Positions 1 through 11,504 of a stretch of DNA of 64,000 bases are shown piece by piece (the stretch's first letter is position 1; every line of letters starts with the position of its first letter). Source of the DNA: Pomphorhynchus laevis (lineage: Eukaryota > Acanthocephala > Palaeacanthocephala > Echinorhynchida > Pomphorhynchidae). Location: the NCBI GenBank assembly GCA_012934845.2, contig WNNJ02000351.1, positions 31,559 to 95,558 of the forward strand. The letters are read 5' to 3'. A model generated the notes under the pieces. That model made no database searches, was not told where the DNA came from, and saw nothing but the letters and a program-made list of their open reading frames with translations. Made by a program: the position numbers and the translations under genes.

Positions 1-37
1 AAAGAGTACTAAAATCGTATGTATTTATATTTTGAAA
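1..37 (-). mobile_element. Penelope-like element RT fragment, cut by window edge
   Basis: These bases match, on the minus strand, the part of a Penelope-like reverse transcriptase that reads YDFSTLYT in the better copy at 32187-32211. Only a dozen codons are present before the window ends. The bases from 38 to 237 are AT-rich with short direct repeats around TGAAATAT and show no coding signal. Identity rests on shared sequence with the copies at 238-517 and 32459-32576. Confidence 0.6.
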
Positions 38-237
38 TATAATGAAATATGTATATAATGAAATATAATGAAATATGTATTTATATTTATCTTAAATGTA
101 GTACAGTATCAATTATGATCAATGAGTTGTAGTCAACATCAAATTTCTGCTAATCTACACATTAATTACTCATATAAACTTAAAGTTAAAAACTAGAAAA
201 GAATGAAAAATTGGTCTAATTGTAACATATATATGTA

Positions 238-517
238 TCTCTTTTTCCAAATATAAGATTAATTAATTTTTCTAATGCATCTTTAATATCTACTCAAACT
301 AGATTTGTATAAAGCGTAATAAAATCGTTCGTATTTATATTTTGAAAATTTATTCCTTTTGAAAGTTCTAAATTTTTTTTGTAGAATTAATACTTAAATA
401 GTGTTTTATACCAGTATTAATTTCGATTATCCTACAATATTTTTTGGAGTGTGCTTTAATTACTTTAAGTATTTTATTTATATAAACCGAAAGTGATTTT
501 AATGTACATTTAAAAGC
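238..517 (-). mobile_element. Penelope-like element RT fragment
   Basis: The reverse complement follows the plus-strand fragment at 31995-32270 base by base with scattered differences. It covers the RT region upstream of and including the first catalytic motif, of the type NTYDFSTLYTN. Penelope-like elements are animal retroelements whose RT is related to telomerase. This copy is a short decayed piece with no open frame of useful length and no visible ends. It is probably a truncated insertion. Confidence 0.65.
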
Positions 518-544
518 ACCACATATGTTTAGTGTATGTCTGCT

Positions 545-3500
545 ATTAATCTTTAGACGCCAAAGAAACCTCGCGGGTTTCCTTCGAATCCTTTAAGGTA
601 TCTCGTTTTTATGCGTATATACATAAATTGATCCATTGGTCTCATTGTTCTGTCTTTCCGGTGTTATTGGTTTCTCATTGTCATTTGTTCATTCGGTGTG
701 TTGCTGAGTCAGAACGTTCAATTTTACTTCTGGGTTTAATTCTGGGTCTTTGCGTGGATACGTATTATATCTTCTCGATGAAATGTCAGGTTCATTACTA
801 TCGTTTCAAAATAGATTATTCTTAGTGGGAGGTCGAATAATCTCGAATTCCTTTCTATTTTCCGTAGATGTTCGACATGACGTCTGAGTTTCCGACCTTG
901 TCTATGAAGTATTACAGTATTTCCGAATATGTTCTCAGTCTTCCATATTTCTGGTGCATACATCGGAATTACTTTACTCTCGCGCTGTTGTTTTACTAGT
1001 TCCTCATCATTGACGTTGAGTGAATGTGGCCGGGCTTTTGATGTTTGGTTAGATCTGATTTCCAATTTCTGTTTTACCATTCGATCTCTTCTTGCAGCTT
1101 CATTATATCGTTTTGTCCTTTTGTTCTATCGACAAATTGTTGGTAATTTTGTATGTAGTTCTCTACCAATGAGCAATTGTGCTGGTGAAGCGCCGGTAAC
1201 CACGTGATAACTATTTCGGTATTGTAATAGGTATTTGTGTAGGACTCGTCTCCAATTCTTATTCTCGAGATGAGCTGATTGTATCACTTTTTTAGTGGAT
1301 CTGAAAAATCTTTCAATTTCCCCGTTGGCCGCAGGATGGTAAGGGGTTATGTATCTTTGCCTAATTCCCCATTCGTTGTACATTTGTTTAAATTCCGGAG
1401 AGATAAATTGGGGTCCATTATCAGTTACTATTTCTATTAGAGCTCGAAAGGTGCATATACATTCTTCGACAAACTCCGATACTATCATTGAATATATAGA
1501 CTTTGTTATTCGGATTATGGGCCATCTGGATCCGGAATCCATAAGGGCAATTATGTACTCTCCACTAGCGAAATAGCCGCATATGTCCGTGTGTATGATC
1601 TCCCACGGATCTGGTATACTAGACATGGTTATAGGAGTCCGTATACATTGTGTGTCAATGCATGCGCATGTAAGACATGATTTTATTGTTTTTTCCTACG
1701 TCTTTCTCTATATGAGGCCACCATACCTTACTCCGTAGCAGGCTTTTCGTTTTACTATTCACAAGTGTGTCTCGTGAGCAAGGTTTAATACGCGTGATCG
1801 CATACATTCTGGTATGACGATCCTTGCGTCTCTGATTATGAGTCCCTTCTTTGTTGTCAGCTCATCTTGTATGCGTGTGTATTCCTTTATGACTGAATCA
1901 GACCAATTCGTGTTTCCTTCGATTGCTTGTTGTAGTGTTTGAAACGTCTGATCTCCGAGGGAAGTGTGTGCTAATTCAGATAATGTGATTGACTTTGGTA
2001 TGTGATTTGCAATAACTTGATTGATAAATCCCTCCGCCCACGTTTCTTCTTTCGATGTGTATGCCGTGAATGGTAATGGTTGTCTTGACATGATGTCTCC
2101 CGGATTGTCCTTGCCGCTTATGTGTTCGAGCTAATAATTATATTGTTGTAATCACAGAGCCCATCTAAGTATTCTAGAAAGTGGTTTTCCCTTTCAATAT
2201 TGTTAATAGTGCTCGATGATAGGTATGTATTGTGAATTCGCTGCCGTAAAGGTAGAGGTGAAATTTTTCGCATGCCCATATGAGTGCAAGTGCTTCCTTC
2301 TCTAATTGATAATAACGCTGCTCTGTTTGTGTTAGACTGCGAGATGCATAGCTTACAGGTCTGAAGCCATATGAAGACTGTTGGAATAATATGGCGCCTA
2401 AGCCTATGGAACTTCCATCAGTTATGAGATGTGTAGCTGCATTAGGGTCGAAATGTGCTAGTGTATTTACATTGCCTATTAAAGCCTTGATTTGTTGAAA
2501 ACATTGATTTTCTTTTTCTGACCAAACCCATTTGTTTGTCTCTCTTGTTAAGATGCGAAGAGGTTCGCTAATAGTTGCAAGATTTTGGATAAATATTCCC
2601 AGATAGTTTACAATTCCTAGGAAACTACGTACTTCTTGTATAGATGTGGGTGGTTGAAAATGTTGTACTGCTTTTATTTTGGATTGCAATGGCCGTATTC
2701 CCTTCCCGCTGATTATAAACTCGTGAAATTCAATTTCACTTTGATGAAAACTGTATTTTTCGTCGGCTATTGACAAATTATATTTCAACAGCTATTTAAG
2801 CACTTCCTCAAGGGCTGTATTGTGTTCCGTTGTTGTGCTGCCCCAGACAATAAAATCATCCGCCTCGTTTTTACAGTTTTTGCATTTGTGTAGAATTTGA
2901 TGTAGTATATTTTGTGCTTCTTCTGCTGCAGATTTGACTCCCATTACGAGTGTTTTATATCGAAATAGGCCTGCTTCGCAAATGAATGTTGTAATATCTC
3001 TCGATTCAGGGTTTGATGGAATTTGATGGTAATATGATTTAGATCTATTTTAGAGAATACTCGAGCTTGATTTATATCTGACAGAAGCTGCTTAACTGTA
3101 GGAATTGAATATCGATTATGTCGAATTGCCATATTTGTTGTTTTAAGATCAGCACATATGCGTATATATCCGTTTGGTTTCGGTACTGCTACTACCGGCG
3201 AGGTCCATTCGCAAGGCCCAGTAACTTCTTCGATTATGTCGTATTGTATCATTTGTTGAATCTTAGCTTCGACTGCTTTTCGTAGATGGAATGGTGTACG
3301 ATGTAAAGTTTGCATAACGGGTTTGACTTCTGGGTCAAAGTCGAGTTTGACTGTATACCCTTTCACAAGTCCCATTCTTTTCAGCTTTGGGATATACATG
3401 TCTAGCATTTATTGTGTTGATTCAGGAATACTTTGTTGATGTATGTGTAAAATAGATAGGATTGATATTAGACCTAGTTCGGTACACGCTCTCTTACCAA

Positions 3501-3985
3501 GGATATTACCACTAATAGTATCTGAGGTGTTTTTGTGTTGCCGTAAGTTAGTATTGATTCAAACTATCCTTTGATTTTAATAAGTGTGTTGCCGTATGCT
3601 TTTAGTCTCGATGTTGATATACCAAGTTGAATGTAAGAGTGTTTCGTAACCAAGAAGTTGAAGGCGTCTGTGTCGATTATGTTCACGTTGGCTCCGGAAT
3701 GAATGCGCATTGATATTGCTACGTCGTCAATTGAGATATTTTTCTGAATCATATCATTGCTCTTGATTTGAAATATGTATTTCGCTTGTTAGTCTTCGTT
3801 CGAGGAAACTGATTGCTCTTCATACTCTTCGTTGTATTCAATATTCCTAATGTTTGTGCGTTTAGGTTTTTTAAGCAGACTCTTTCGAAATGATTCATTG
3901 ATCCGCAGAATCTGCATTTTTGTCCTTTGGCCGTACATATATTCTCCCCATGCCGATGATTATTTGATCCACACTCTTTCGAAAT
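545..3985 (-). mobile_element. Ty3/Gypsy LTR retrotransposon relic (Gypsy-1)
   Basis: Minus-strand fossil of a Ty3/Gypsy element. Reading from its 5' side (high coordinates) it shows a gag zinc-knuckle piece (about 3749-3985), a protease-like piece (3564-3752), reverse transcriptase (2944-3408, with the KPNGYIRICADLK and FSKIDL blocks), RNase H (2174-2788), a zinc-binding linker (1759-2091), the integrase core (1126-1626, with HTDICG, VTDNGPQF and a later glutamate) and an integrase C-terminal piece (736-1080). The pol order PR-RT-RH-IN fits Gypsy, and the RT resembles the K02A2.6/Mag-type branch, which is an impression only. No LTRs were found. It is old and broken in many places, and its gag side stops where small hairpins and then the LINE begin. 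Confidence 0.85.
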
Positions 3986-3994
3986 GATACAAGA

Positions 3995-4174
3995 AGAATT
4001 CTTACAACAATATAATGTAAGAATTCTGAAAACATGCAAATCATACAATCAATCATATAGTTCCTTTCTTTTGAAGGGAACTATATGTAGTTTGAAAAAA
4101 ATTGAAAGAAGATGGAGGCAGCATCTGCGGACATCGAATATCTGTAAAGATATTCGACGAAGACGATGCTGCCT
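3995..4174. repeat. Cluster of three small perfect hairpins at an element junction
   Basis: Three short inverted repeats follow one another: arms AGAATTCTTAC (3995-4005 with 4017-4027), CATATAGTTCC (4054-4064 with 4077-4087), and a nested pair GGCAGCATC (4117-4125 with 4165-4173) enclosing TCGAATATCT and its complement. They lie between the Gypsy-1 relic and the LINE open frame. The third overlaps the start of that frame, so the true LINE start may have been rebuilt there. Confidence 0.7.
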
Positions 4175-4719
4175 TTCGGTATCCGCAGTGTTATAGATGT
4201 CAACGCTGGGGACATTTTTCAAACATGTGTCGAGAAGTGTCACCGCGTTGCGTCCACTGCGGAGAAGAACACGAAGCACAAACATGTGAAAATAAAAATA
4301 GACAGATATGTGCAAACTGTAGGCAACCTCACAAGGCATACTCACACGTTTGTCCAGAGTTCAAGTCTTACTTGGCATGTGTAGACGGTGAGAACAAGAA
4401 GGCTTGTGAGGAAGCTCCGTCCTACCTTAAAGCAGCCAAAAGTCACTCTCTGTATCAACATGCTGGACAAGCAGCAATGTTGATCCAGAGAGTACTTGCT
4501 CTTAAAAAAGAAATGGCTGCCTCAAGGCAGGAAAATGCAAAATTAAAAAGAGATGCTGTAGATTATGAATCCGATTTGAAGAAATTCAAATCGGAGTTGA
4601 ACGCAGCAACATTACGCAAATACAAATCGTTGAAACAGGAGAAAGACAAGTCAATGATTTCGGTGACTACTTTCAATCGTTTCAATGATTTGTCACACAT
4701 ACAAGGCTCTCAGAATTAG
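4102..4719 (+). CDS. LINE ORF1 (gag-like, three CCHC zinc knuckles)
   Basis: An open frame of 205 codons. Near its N-terminus it has three zinc knuckles, CYRCQRWGHFSNMC, CVHCGEEHEAQTC and CANCRQPHKAYSHVC, at residues about 30-80. These are followed by a lysine- and glutamate-rich stretch (residues about 120-190) that looks like a coiled coil. Three knuckles in this spacing are typical of ORF1 proteins of the I, Jockey and R1 LINE groups, which coat the element RNA. The first ATG lies in a hairpin at the junction with Gypsy-1, so the original start was probably further upstream and has been lost. A decayed homologue is at 38790-39200. It is open but probably not functional, since ORF2 is broken. 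Confidence 0.8.
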   Translation: MKEDGGSICGHRISVKIFDEDDAAFRYPQCYRCQRWGHFSNMCREVSPRCVHCGEEHEAQTCENKNRQICANCRQPHKAYSHVCPEFKSYLACVDGENKKACEEAPSYLKAAKSHSLYQHAGQAAMLIQRVLALKKEMAASRQENAKLKRDAVDYESDLKKFKSELNAATLRKYKSLKQEKDKSMISVTTFNRFNDLSHIQGSQN

Positions 4720-4922
4720 GACAATACTATGGACTATTGTTCCGTAGTATCAACTGATTCTGAGGGTCCCTCGATTAAAGTACCAGGGACTGCTCTAAAG
4801 ATGCTGAGGTTACCTGATTCACTTCAGGTGGCGTCGAGTCGGAGGGGCAGATCCTGACACAAAGCTTCGAATGCAAGAAAAAACGAAGAATTTAATATTC
4901 TTCGCTTGAAGACATCTGCCTA

Positions 4923-5530
4923 ATGAGTTGGAATATAGGTTCTGTTAAGAACCTGATACAGTATTTCAGTGTCATACCGGTAGATGTGTTTCTCTTACAG
5001 GAATCAAGATCACTCGATCAATTGAAGATTTTTAGCAGACGGATCGACGACTGCGACACATTTGTGTCAGCAGAAGATCTCAGGATGGAACTCTTCCTAG
5101 TGTCGGTGGTAAAGAAGCGTTTTTGCGCATCTTTACTATCGGATGGCACTATCAAAGTAGGTTCATTCCAGCTCCTCCGGTTTTTCATCTCTTGACGCCT
5201 AGTTTATGTAGCAAATTGTTACATCAAGCCCGGGGGCTGGAGTTCGAAAAAGGATAGGAGAGATTCGATCAATGCTGTTGAAGATCTTCAATTTGGGTGG
5301 TCAATTTTTATTTGGAGATTTCAACGACGACGGTGGGTCTCGGGTGGGCAGCATAATCGCCCCAGTATGGGAGGTCATATGGACTTCGGAAGGGAGATTT
5401 ATCCGTCGTCGCAATGGATATTGTTCCACATTAGATTTTGATATGCAAAACAAAAATACAAATTTTAAAATTAAATGGCAGTATAATTTGCTGCCAGATT
5501 CTTTTATTGATGGGCATAAGCTTGTATATT
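4923..5530 (+). pseudogene. LINE ORF2, APE-type endonuclease region (broken)
   Basis: The frame opens with MSWNIGSVKNL, the usual first strand of an APE-like endonuclease, and continues with VDVFLLQESR, where the glutamate is the expected metal ligand. A stop follows near 5193. A second open piece (5272-5532) holds FLFGDFNDD, the conserved GDFN box. This domain nicks the target DNA so that reverse transcription can be primed. The stop and frame change between the two pieces show that this copy is dead. The equivalent part of copy 2 lies at 39480-39738 and 43530-43740. Confidence 0.75.
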
Positions 5531-5904
5531 AATCGTGGAAGGAGGAACTAGTTTTCAAGATTAGATTCCAACCAGCACGGACCGGTATACAAGCTTTTAA
5601 TAAATCAACAAGGGAAGTAATGATAAATTTAAATAATAAAAATATTTTTTGTACTATTTAAAAAAATACTTTTAATGAAATAATAAATTTTAGTATTTGC
5701 AATAATAATTTTATAATAAATAATAATTTTAATTTTTTCGATTGTTTGAATATTTTAGATTAGACGTTTTTGACAAATTTTACAAATAAATTAAAAGAAT
5801 CAAATTGTCTATTAATATTAAATAATGCAATTTTTAGTAATGCAAATAAATTTTTAACTACTAAATGACCGCCCAACATCAAGTACACTCCTTAAGCTCT
5901 TCAT

Positions 5905-6507
5905 TTGAAACGTATTCTCTGGGGTTTACGAATGGATGCGAATCCTTCGTCTCAGAGAATCGCTCAAATGGCTCTGCTCAAGAATGATATTCAAGAGTTG
6001 AAGCAGAGGGTAGACGCTAAAAAGTTGCTGTCTTACAAGAATTTTTCAAAGGAATGGTTGCAAACCATTAGGCGAAACACCTTCCGTTCTTGGAGGGCAG
6101 CAGCCTCTAAGTGGATACCCTCTAAGGGTTTATGGAAATGAAAATAAACACCTAGCCAACGCTGAAGGATGGACAGAGAGGAAAATGGTAAAGATTCGTA
6201 TGGAACTCTTGTTTTCGACCATCAACAATTTACAAGAGGGCATCACTACCGATGACATTTTGAGTGCGTGGCCAGTCGTGCCAAAGACTTTGTCTAACGG
6301 GTATTCGGCATGTGTTGCTGCGACCAAATTTGTCGTCGATAAGGTTCGGATGGATATTGCTGCCAAGATGCTAGGAGAACCTTTCACATCTTGGTGTGAT
6401 ATTGCGGTCGGAAAAGTGATGTTCCTTGCAAAGGGAAGACGGGTGTCGAATGCTAAAGACACAAGACCCATAACAATATCTAATAATATTGTTATGGTAT
6501 ATGATAG
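5905..6507 (+). pseudogene. LINE ORF2, N-terminal side of reverse transcriptase
   Basis: Two open pieces, 5905-6141 and 6185-6507, carry the linker and the first RT blocks. The second reads GKVMFLAKGRRVSNAKDTRPITISNN near its end; this corresponds to the 'K...D.RPI.I' fingers block of I/Jockey/R1-type RTs. A frame change separates the pieces. The RT is interrupted directly after IVMVYD by the left LTR of Gypsy-2 and resumes at 10436 with RALARKL, so the interruption is a clean insertion. Upstream, 5533-5904 is AT-rich and degraded; it still has a weak match to copy 2 near 43950-44100. Confidence 0.75.
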
Positions 6508-6594
6508 TGTTGTAAACACCAAAATGTGGTTTTATTCAACACAATCTATAAAGATAGTTAATAAACAAGAATATTAGTTTATAAGATCATAACA
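6508..6594 (-). repeat. Gypsy-2 LTR (3' LTR of the minus-strand element)
   Basis: An 87-bp terminal repeat starting TGTTGTAAACACC on the plus strand and ending CATAACA, with TG...CA ends. It matches 10349-10435 with three differences by eye. It is very short for a Gypsy LTR, which leaves little room for promoter and polyadenylation signals. Confidence 0.9.
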
Positions 6595-9500
6595 TTCTTC
6601 CCAGCTTCAAAAATCTTCATTAATGGTATCGTGCTGGCTTTCTTCGGAGACGCGTAGATCTTCGTAATTGTTCGTTTGGATTTAGCGCAAGCTCATTGAC
6701 TCTGCTAAAGTTATTCATTTCCTGTGGGTCCCCACAATCGGAAATAGTGTTGTCAATCGTATTTGGTAAGTCAATGTGCAAATCTTGTTTAGTATCGATC
6801 GTATCGTTTAACGCCTAAATATCTTGATTTTGAGTTGAGTTCATCATTTCGTAATGCTGCATCGGTTGATCAAACGATTGACGTTGCCCTATTCTTATCT
6901 CTCCACTGGGAGTCAGATGCTGTGCCGATACAAACGATATTCGTAAGGAATCATCTCGTATTGTTGAATAGGCAACATTGGAATTCAACTTCATCTACGA
7001 TAGGATCGTACTTAGAAGATCTGTTGAATCGTTTTACAAGCACCATGTTAGATGTCAGCCAATCGGGTAAGCTCTAAGTGCTTGGTAGGTTTCTTGTAAA
7101 TGTAAAAAATCGTTGATATGGAGTAGCGTTTGTAGCGGTACAGAGAAGGCCACGGATTGCTGATAGTGCAAATGGTAATACTTCCTCCCATTTTCCAAGA
7201 CTAAGCCCGCGCGTTTCGAGACCCAATAATATTGTTTTCCATAAAGTTCCATTCATCCTCTCACATTGCGAATTGCCTTGAGGCCTAAATGGAGTTGTGT
7301 GGCTGCTGGATACCCCCATGCTCAGGAGCCATTCTTTTAATTCTCGAGAAAAAAAATCAGAACCACAGTCTGAGTGTATATAGCACGGGCAGCCGCATAG
7401 AGAAAAAACTTGACTTAAACATCTTTGAACAGTTTGAGCTGAGACATCTCGAACCGCAAAACCGAATGGGTATCTACTAAATTCGTCAATCATAGTAAAT
7501 AGATATGTTGACCCATTGCTAGACTTCGGAAGCGGGCCTTTGAAGTCTATAGAAAGACTTGGTCCATTGGTGACATAAATTTGATAAGGTGAAGATCGAC
7601 TTCATTTGTAAAAAATCTGGGTTTTATTTTACAACATACCTTACACGACGTGATCATTTGACGAACATCGTTGGTAGAGTAGGGCAAGTTCTGGGTCCTT
7701 ATGTAATGCATCATACGTGAAACTCCTGGATGCATTAGTTTTTTCATGTATTGTTCTGACCGAGTCATTACTCCGCAGGACTGCACAAACATCGCGTGAC
7801 ATGATATCAGCTGAATAATTCCCATTGCCGGATCGATAGTGTATGTCATATTTGTAGTTGGTTAGTTCCATACTCCATCGAGTAAGTTTCTCGTTCTTAA
7901 TTTTCCCAGCTCGTTTCCAATCAAACATGAACGAAACTGACTTTTGATCAGTAATCAATATAAACAGACGTGGCGCAAGATAATGCTTCCAATGTCGAAT
8001 AGCTTCAACAATGGCGCATGCCTCTTTCTCTATAATGTGATGTTTCCTCTCGTATTGATTAAGAGTTCGGGAGAAAAATGCCACCGGTCGTTTGTTTTGC
8101 AGTAGGGTTGCCCCAATTGCGGTATTTAAAGCGTCTGTTTCGAGTGTAAATGGAATGGTCTCGTCAATAACATTAATAGTAGCATTAATAATGTCTTTCT
8201 TGATTTTCTCAATCTCCTTTACTGCTATGTACTTCAAGAGGAACTCGATATTTGGCGTGGTAAGTGCGGATATCTTTGCGGAAAATTGTTTTATCCATTT
8301 GCTATAATAAGCAAAAAAGCCCATTAGTCTTTGAAGAGAAGGTTTATCAGTGGGTATCTTGAGGTTATAAACATCTAATAGTCGAGAGGGATCCGGTTTG
8401 AGTATTCCATGTTGTATCTTATAGCCATGTGTGCGTATACACTGTACACCGTATTGACATTTGTCAGTGTTGGTTTCAAGCGAATAGTTAGCAATAGCTT
8501 CTTTGAATTGTTTCAGATTATTGTAATGTTCATCTTTTGTAATTCCACATACAATAATGTCATCTAGGTAAGAGTACACTTTCTGAAGATTGTTAACTTC
8601 AATGAATTTGTTTATGTATCTTTGGAATCCCGAAACACCATTGGTGATCCCCATTGGAATTTTTCTGAACTGATATAGGTTCCCCGCGGCTTCAAAGGCG
8701 GTCATATGTCTCTCAGAAGGATTGATGTCGATTTGATAGTACGCTTCCTTCAAGTCAATTTGTGAGTAATATTTATTTTTCGCGATTTCATTCACTAGTT
8801 CACTGATTTTAGGAAGCGGGTACGCATCGAGGAGAGTAAATCGATTAAAGGTACGGGAAAAATCAACGACCAGGCGTTTGCGCCCGTTTGGACGGGATAC
8901 AATAACTACTTGAGCTCTCTATGGGGACGTGCTCTCTTCAATTACCTTTTTTGATAACATTCGGTTTATTTCGTTTCGAATAGACAGCTGATCATCTTTA
9001 TTAAATTGTCTGCTTTTTGTGGTGATTGGGTGAACGTTATTACTGAGGTTTCTGAACATCAGTGGCGTTTTAATGTGTTATACTGATGCTGCAAATATTT
9101 TTACATCAGGAATCGGTATACCGAAATTGATTAATAGGTTGCTGTGTGATCGCAAACATGGCAAACCCAAAATAGCGTTCGTGAACAGATTGGGGAGTAC
9201 GAAAAATTGAACGTAGTCGTAGCGTTGGGTTTTGAAAATGAAATTTAGTGTGCATTTCCCAGTAACCTTCTGCGTTTTACTTGCTGCAAGTATAACCTCA
9301 ATATCCGCCGGAATGATTCTTACTGAAAGAGTCCGTGCAATGTCAGCATCTAAGAAATTTAGGGAACTTCCTGTATCAATGAGGGCTTTTATCAATAGTC
9401 CGTTGATCGATAAAGTGGTTTTTAATTGTGAATCATTTTTCGTGTTGATCGTTGACAATAAAACGGCGGATGAAGATTCAGCGTTTTGCTTGGAGGATCT

Positions 9501-10348
9501 ACATACTCGAACGTAATGACCGACCTTATGACATTTTCTACAGACGACATCTTTTGCCGGACAATTCAATCTCGAGTGTCTTAAACTTCCACAGAAATAT
9601 CATCGTTGTTTTGTATTTGATTTCGATAGTACACCGATTCGATTCGCATATTCAGCTTCCGTAGTTTTATCTTCTCTTGTAGTTTCGGTCTTTGGACAGT
9701 TTGATTTATTATAATATCTAACGGTTGCGACATTCTCTTGAAATTTAAATTCCTCCCGATCTCGGAGTTACAGCGTCATGCTTTGCTGTGCAGTAGTTAA
9801 TGACTTGGCGACATTTACTGCTCGTACCAGGTCTAATTGCTTGAAATCGAGTAATCGTTGACGAACGGAATCGGAAGCAAGAAAGCGTCTCGAACAAAAT
9901 CTTTTCTTGCTTCCTCGGCAGTGACTGCTTTGAAATGACATTCCCTTGAAAGTGAGTGTAGTGACTATACAAACGAGTCAATATCCTCGTTATTTCATTC
10001 AGCTCGAATAGAGAGAGCAAATGTCGCGCTAGTATTTCATTCGGTGTCTTGATGTATAGCGACTTCAGTCCCCATCGCATATTCATAGTTGTCGCTGTCT
10101 TCGATTAGTTCGTACACTCGTGGACCAACATGCATTATCAAGAGTTCCAACTTGTTATTCCCGCGAGACGTTGTTAAGTAGTATTTGAAATTTCACTTCC
10201 AGAGCTTGAATTTCTTTTAACTATCACTGTCCTCCACCGCTATGTCGAATCTTTCGAGCCGGATGTTGTTGACTTGACTAGTTGACTCTGATAGAATCGA
10301 TTGATCGATCGTTGTGTCTGTCGCAGACGTCATTTGTGCTGAATAAAT

Positions 10349-10435
10349 TGTTGTGAACACCAAAATGTGGTTTTATTCAACACAATCTATAAAGATAGTT
10401 AATGAACAAGAATATTAGTTTATAATATCATAACA
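10349..10435 (-). repeat. Gypsy-2 LTR (5' LTR of the minus-strand element)
   Basis: Partner of 6508-6594, the same 87 bp in length. LINE RT coding sequence resumes directly after it, which fixes the outer boundary. Confidence 0.9.
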
Positions 10436-11050
10436 GAGAGAGCTCTTGCGAGGAAACTTTCCCGATTTTACGAAGATCGTGATATGTTGGGAGACCACAT
10501 TCAAGGATTTCGTAGAGGAAGGGGACCTGTTAAGGCAGTAAGGTGCATGCAGAGTTTTCTCACCAGCGATAGACGACCTGCAGTCCACTATTCGCTGGAT
10601 GCGTCGGCCTCCTTCGACAACTTAGGGCATGATGCAATAAAATCAACGTTAACCAGTGATGGTATACCGAGTAATATGTTGCATCGTGTCCTTAGTATTT
10701 TGAAAGCAATAACTTTCTACTTGGATGATGACGGGGTAAGTACTATAATCTCAACAAAGGACTTCCCCAGGGCTCACCTCTGTCTCCTATCATTTATATG
10801 ATAGTGACGAGGGGAGTTCTGGAGGGTCTTTTGGATAGGAACACCCACGCCATCATTTATGCGGACGACATCTCGATCGCATTTAAGAGAAATACTCTGT
10901 CGAATGCAAGGTTTGAAGTGCGAATGATGTCTGTAATGTACATTGTTGCTCATCGCTTAGCGAAGTTTGGCATATATTTAAACCCAACGAAGAGTAATTT
11001 TGTTCATTACAGATTTCGGCGTCCTGGAAAGCACGCTCATCTCCTCGATT
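10436..11050 (+). pseudogene. LINE ORF2, palm of reverse transcriptase (YADD box)
   Basis: Continuation of the LINE RT after the Gypsy-2 insertion. The first piece holds GFRRGRGPVKAVRC and HYSLDASASFDNLGHD, the block around the first catalytic aspartate. The second piece (10798-11061) has HAIIYADDISIAF with the YADD active site at 10859-10870, then FGIYLNPTKSNF. A frame change lies between them near 10780, in the 'PQGSPLSP' block. The order and motifs are those of the Jockey/I/R1 LINE group. The reading frame cannot give a full enzyme. Confidence 0.85.
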
Positions 11051-11127
11051 CTCTTCCATGAAATCGAAAGCGTCGGGTGCGCATTCTAGGATCCGTCTTC
11101 GAACCAAGTTTGCATCATAGGTAAGAT

Positions 11128-11373
11128 ATGGCTAGGTGCTTTAAATTAGTTAGAAAAGGGCTATGTATGTTTGAGAGGGCGAGACGATTAAATTTCGGTT
11201 TGGGTAGATGTGTAATTGTGCTCAATGCGTTTGTATTGAGCGGATTGTACTTCTACTCAAACAATCGCCCCACAGAGCAACGATATATATTTTTAAAACG
11301 ATTATTAATTTTAATAAATAAATTTTTTATGAATGAAATTGAATACAATTTAAAAATCAAATGTTTTGAATAA
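11128..11373 (+). pseudogene. LINE ORF2 C-terminal tail
   Basis: An open piece of 81 codons with GLGRCVIVLNAFVLSGLYFYS and an AT-rich end. The same stretch appears in copy 2 near 45410-45480 (VVLNAFVLSG-like), which supports it as part of the LINE. After 11373 the sequence is AT-rich and no longer recognisable as LINE until the Penelope-like tail at about 11505. Confidence 0.6.
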
Positions 11374-11504
11374 TTTTTTGTTTATCTTTTTTGAAATTTG
11401 TTTGATTATTTTTTAAATTTGGATGTATTGCGCTTGCCTACAAGTGCTTTGTCAGAGAAATTAGAGAAATTAAAAAAATATAATTAAATGTATTTTATTT
11501 TAAT

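Larger units (their letters stand above)
6508..10435 (-). mobile_element. Ty3/Gypsy LTR retrotransposon (Gypsy-2), both LTRs present
   Basis: A 3.9-kb minus-strand element bounded by 87-bp LTRs (6508-6594 and 10349-10435), inserted into the RT of the LINE. The flanks GATAG (6503-6507) and GAGAG (10436-10440) look like a 5-bp target duplication with one later change. From its 5' side it carries gag (9745-10086 region), a CCHC knuckle and protease with LIDTGSS (9078-9569), RT and RNase H (7641-8795, with the YLDDI box) and an integrase core (7074-7493, with HSDCGSDFFS and a later glutamate). The LTRs agree at 84 of 87 positions, so the insertion is moderately young. The inside is broken in several places. 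Confidence 0.9.
4090..11373 (+). mobile_element. Jockey/I/R1-group LINE, copy 1, split by a Gypsy insertion
   Basis: A plus-strand non-LTR retrotransposon of two reading frames: ORF1 with three CCHC knuckles (4102-4719), then ORF2 with an APE-type endonuclease (4923-5530), the N-terminal side of RT (5905-6507) and, after the 3.9-kb Gypsy-2 insertion (6508-10435), the rest of RT with the YADD catalytic box (10859-10870) and a C-terminal tail (11128-11373). Without Gypsy-2 the element is about 3.3 kb. ORF2 contains stops and frame changes and an AT-rich degraded stretch (5560-5880), so it is dead. No clear poly-A tail or target duplication was found. A second copy lies at 38790-45530. Confidence 0.85.

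Noticed and set aside
736-1207. Plus-strand frames opposite the Gypsy-1 integrase (628-825, 929-1207, 1349-1576)
   Set aside because: Antisense shadows of minus-strand coding sequence; no motifs.
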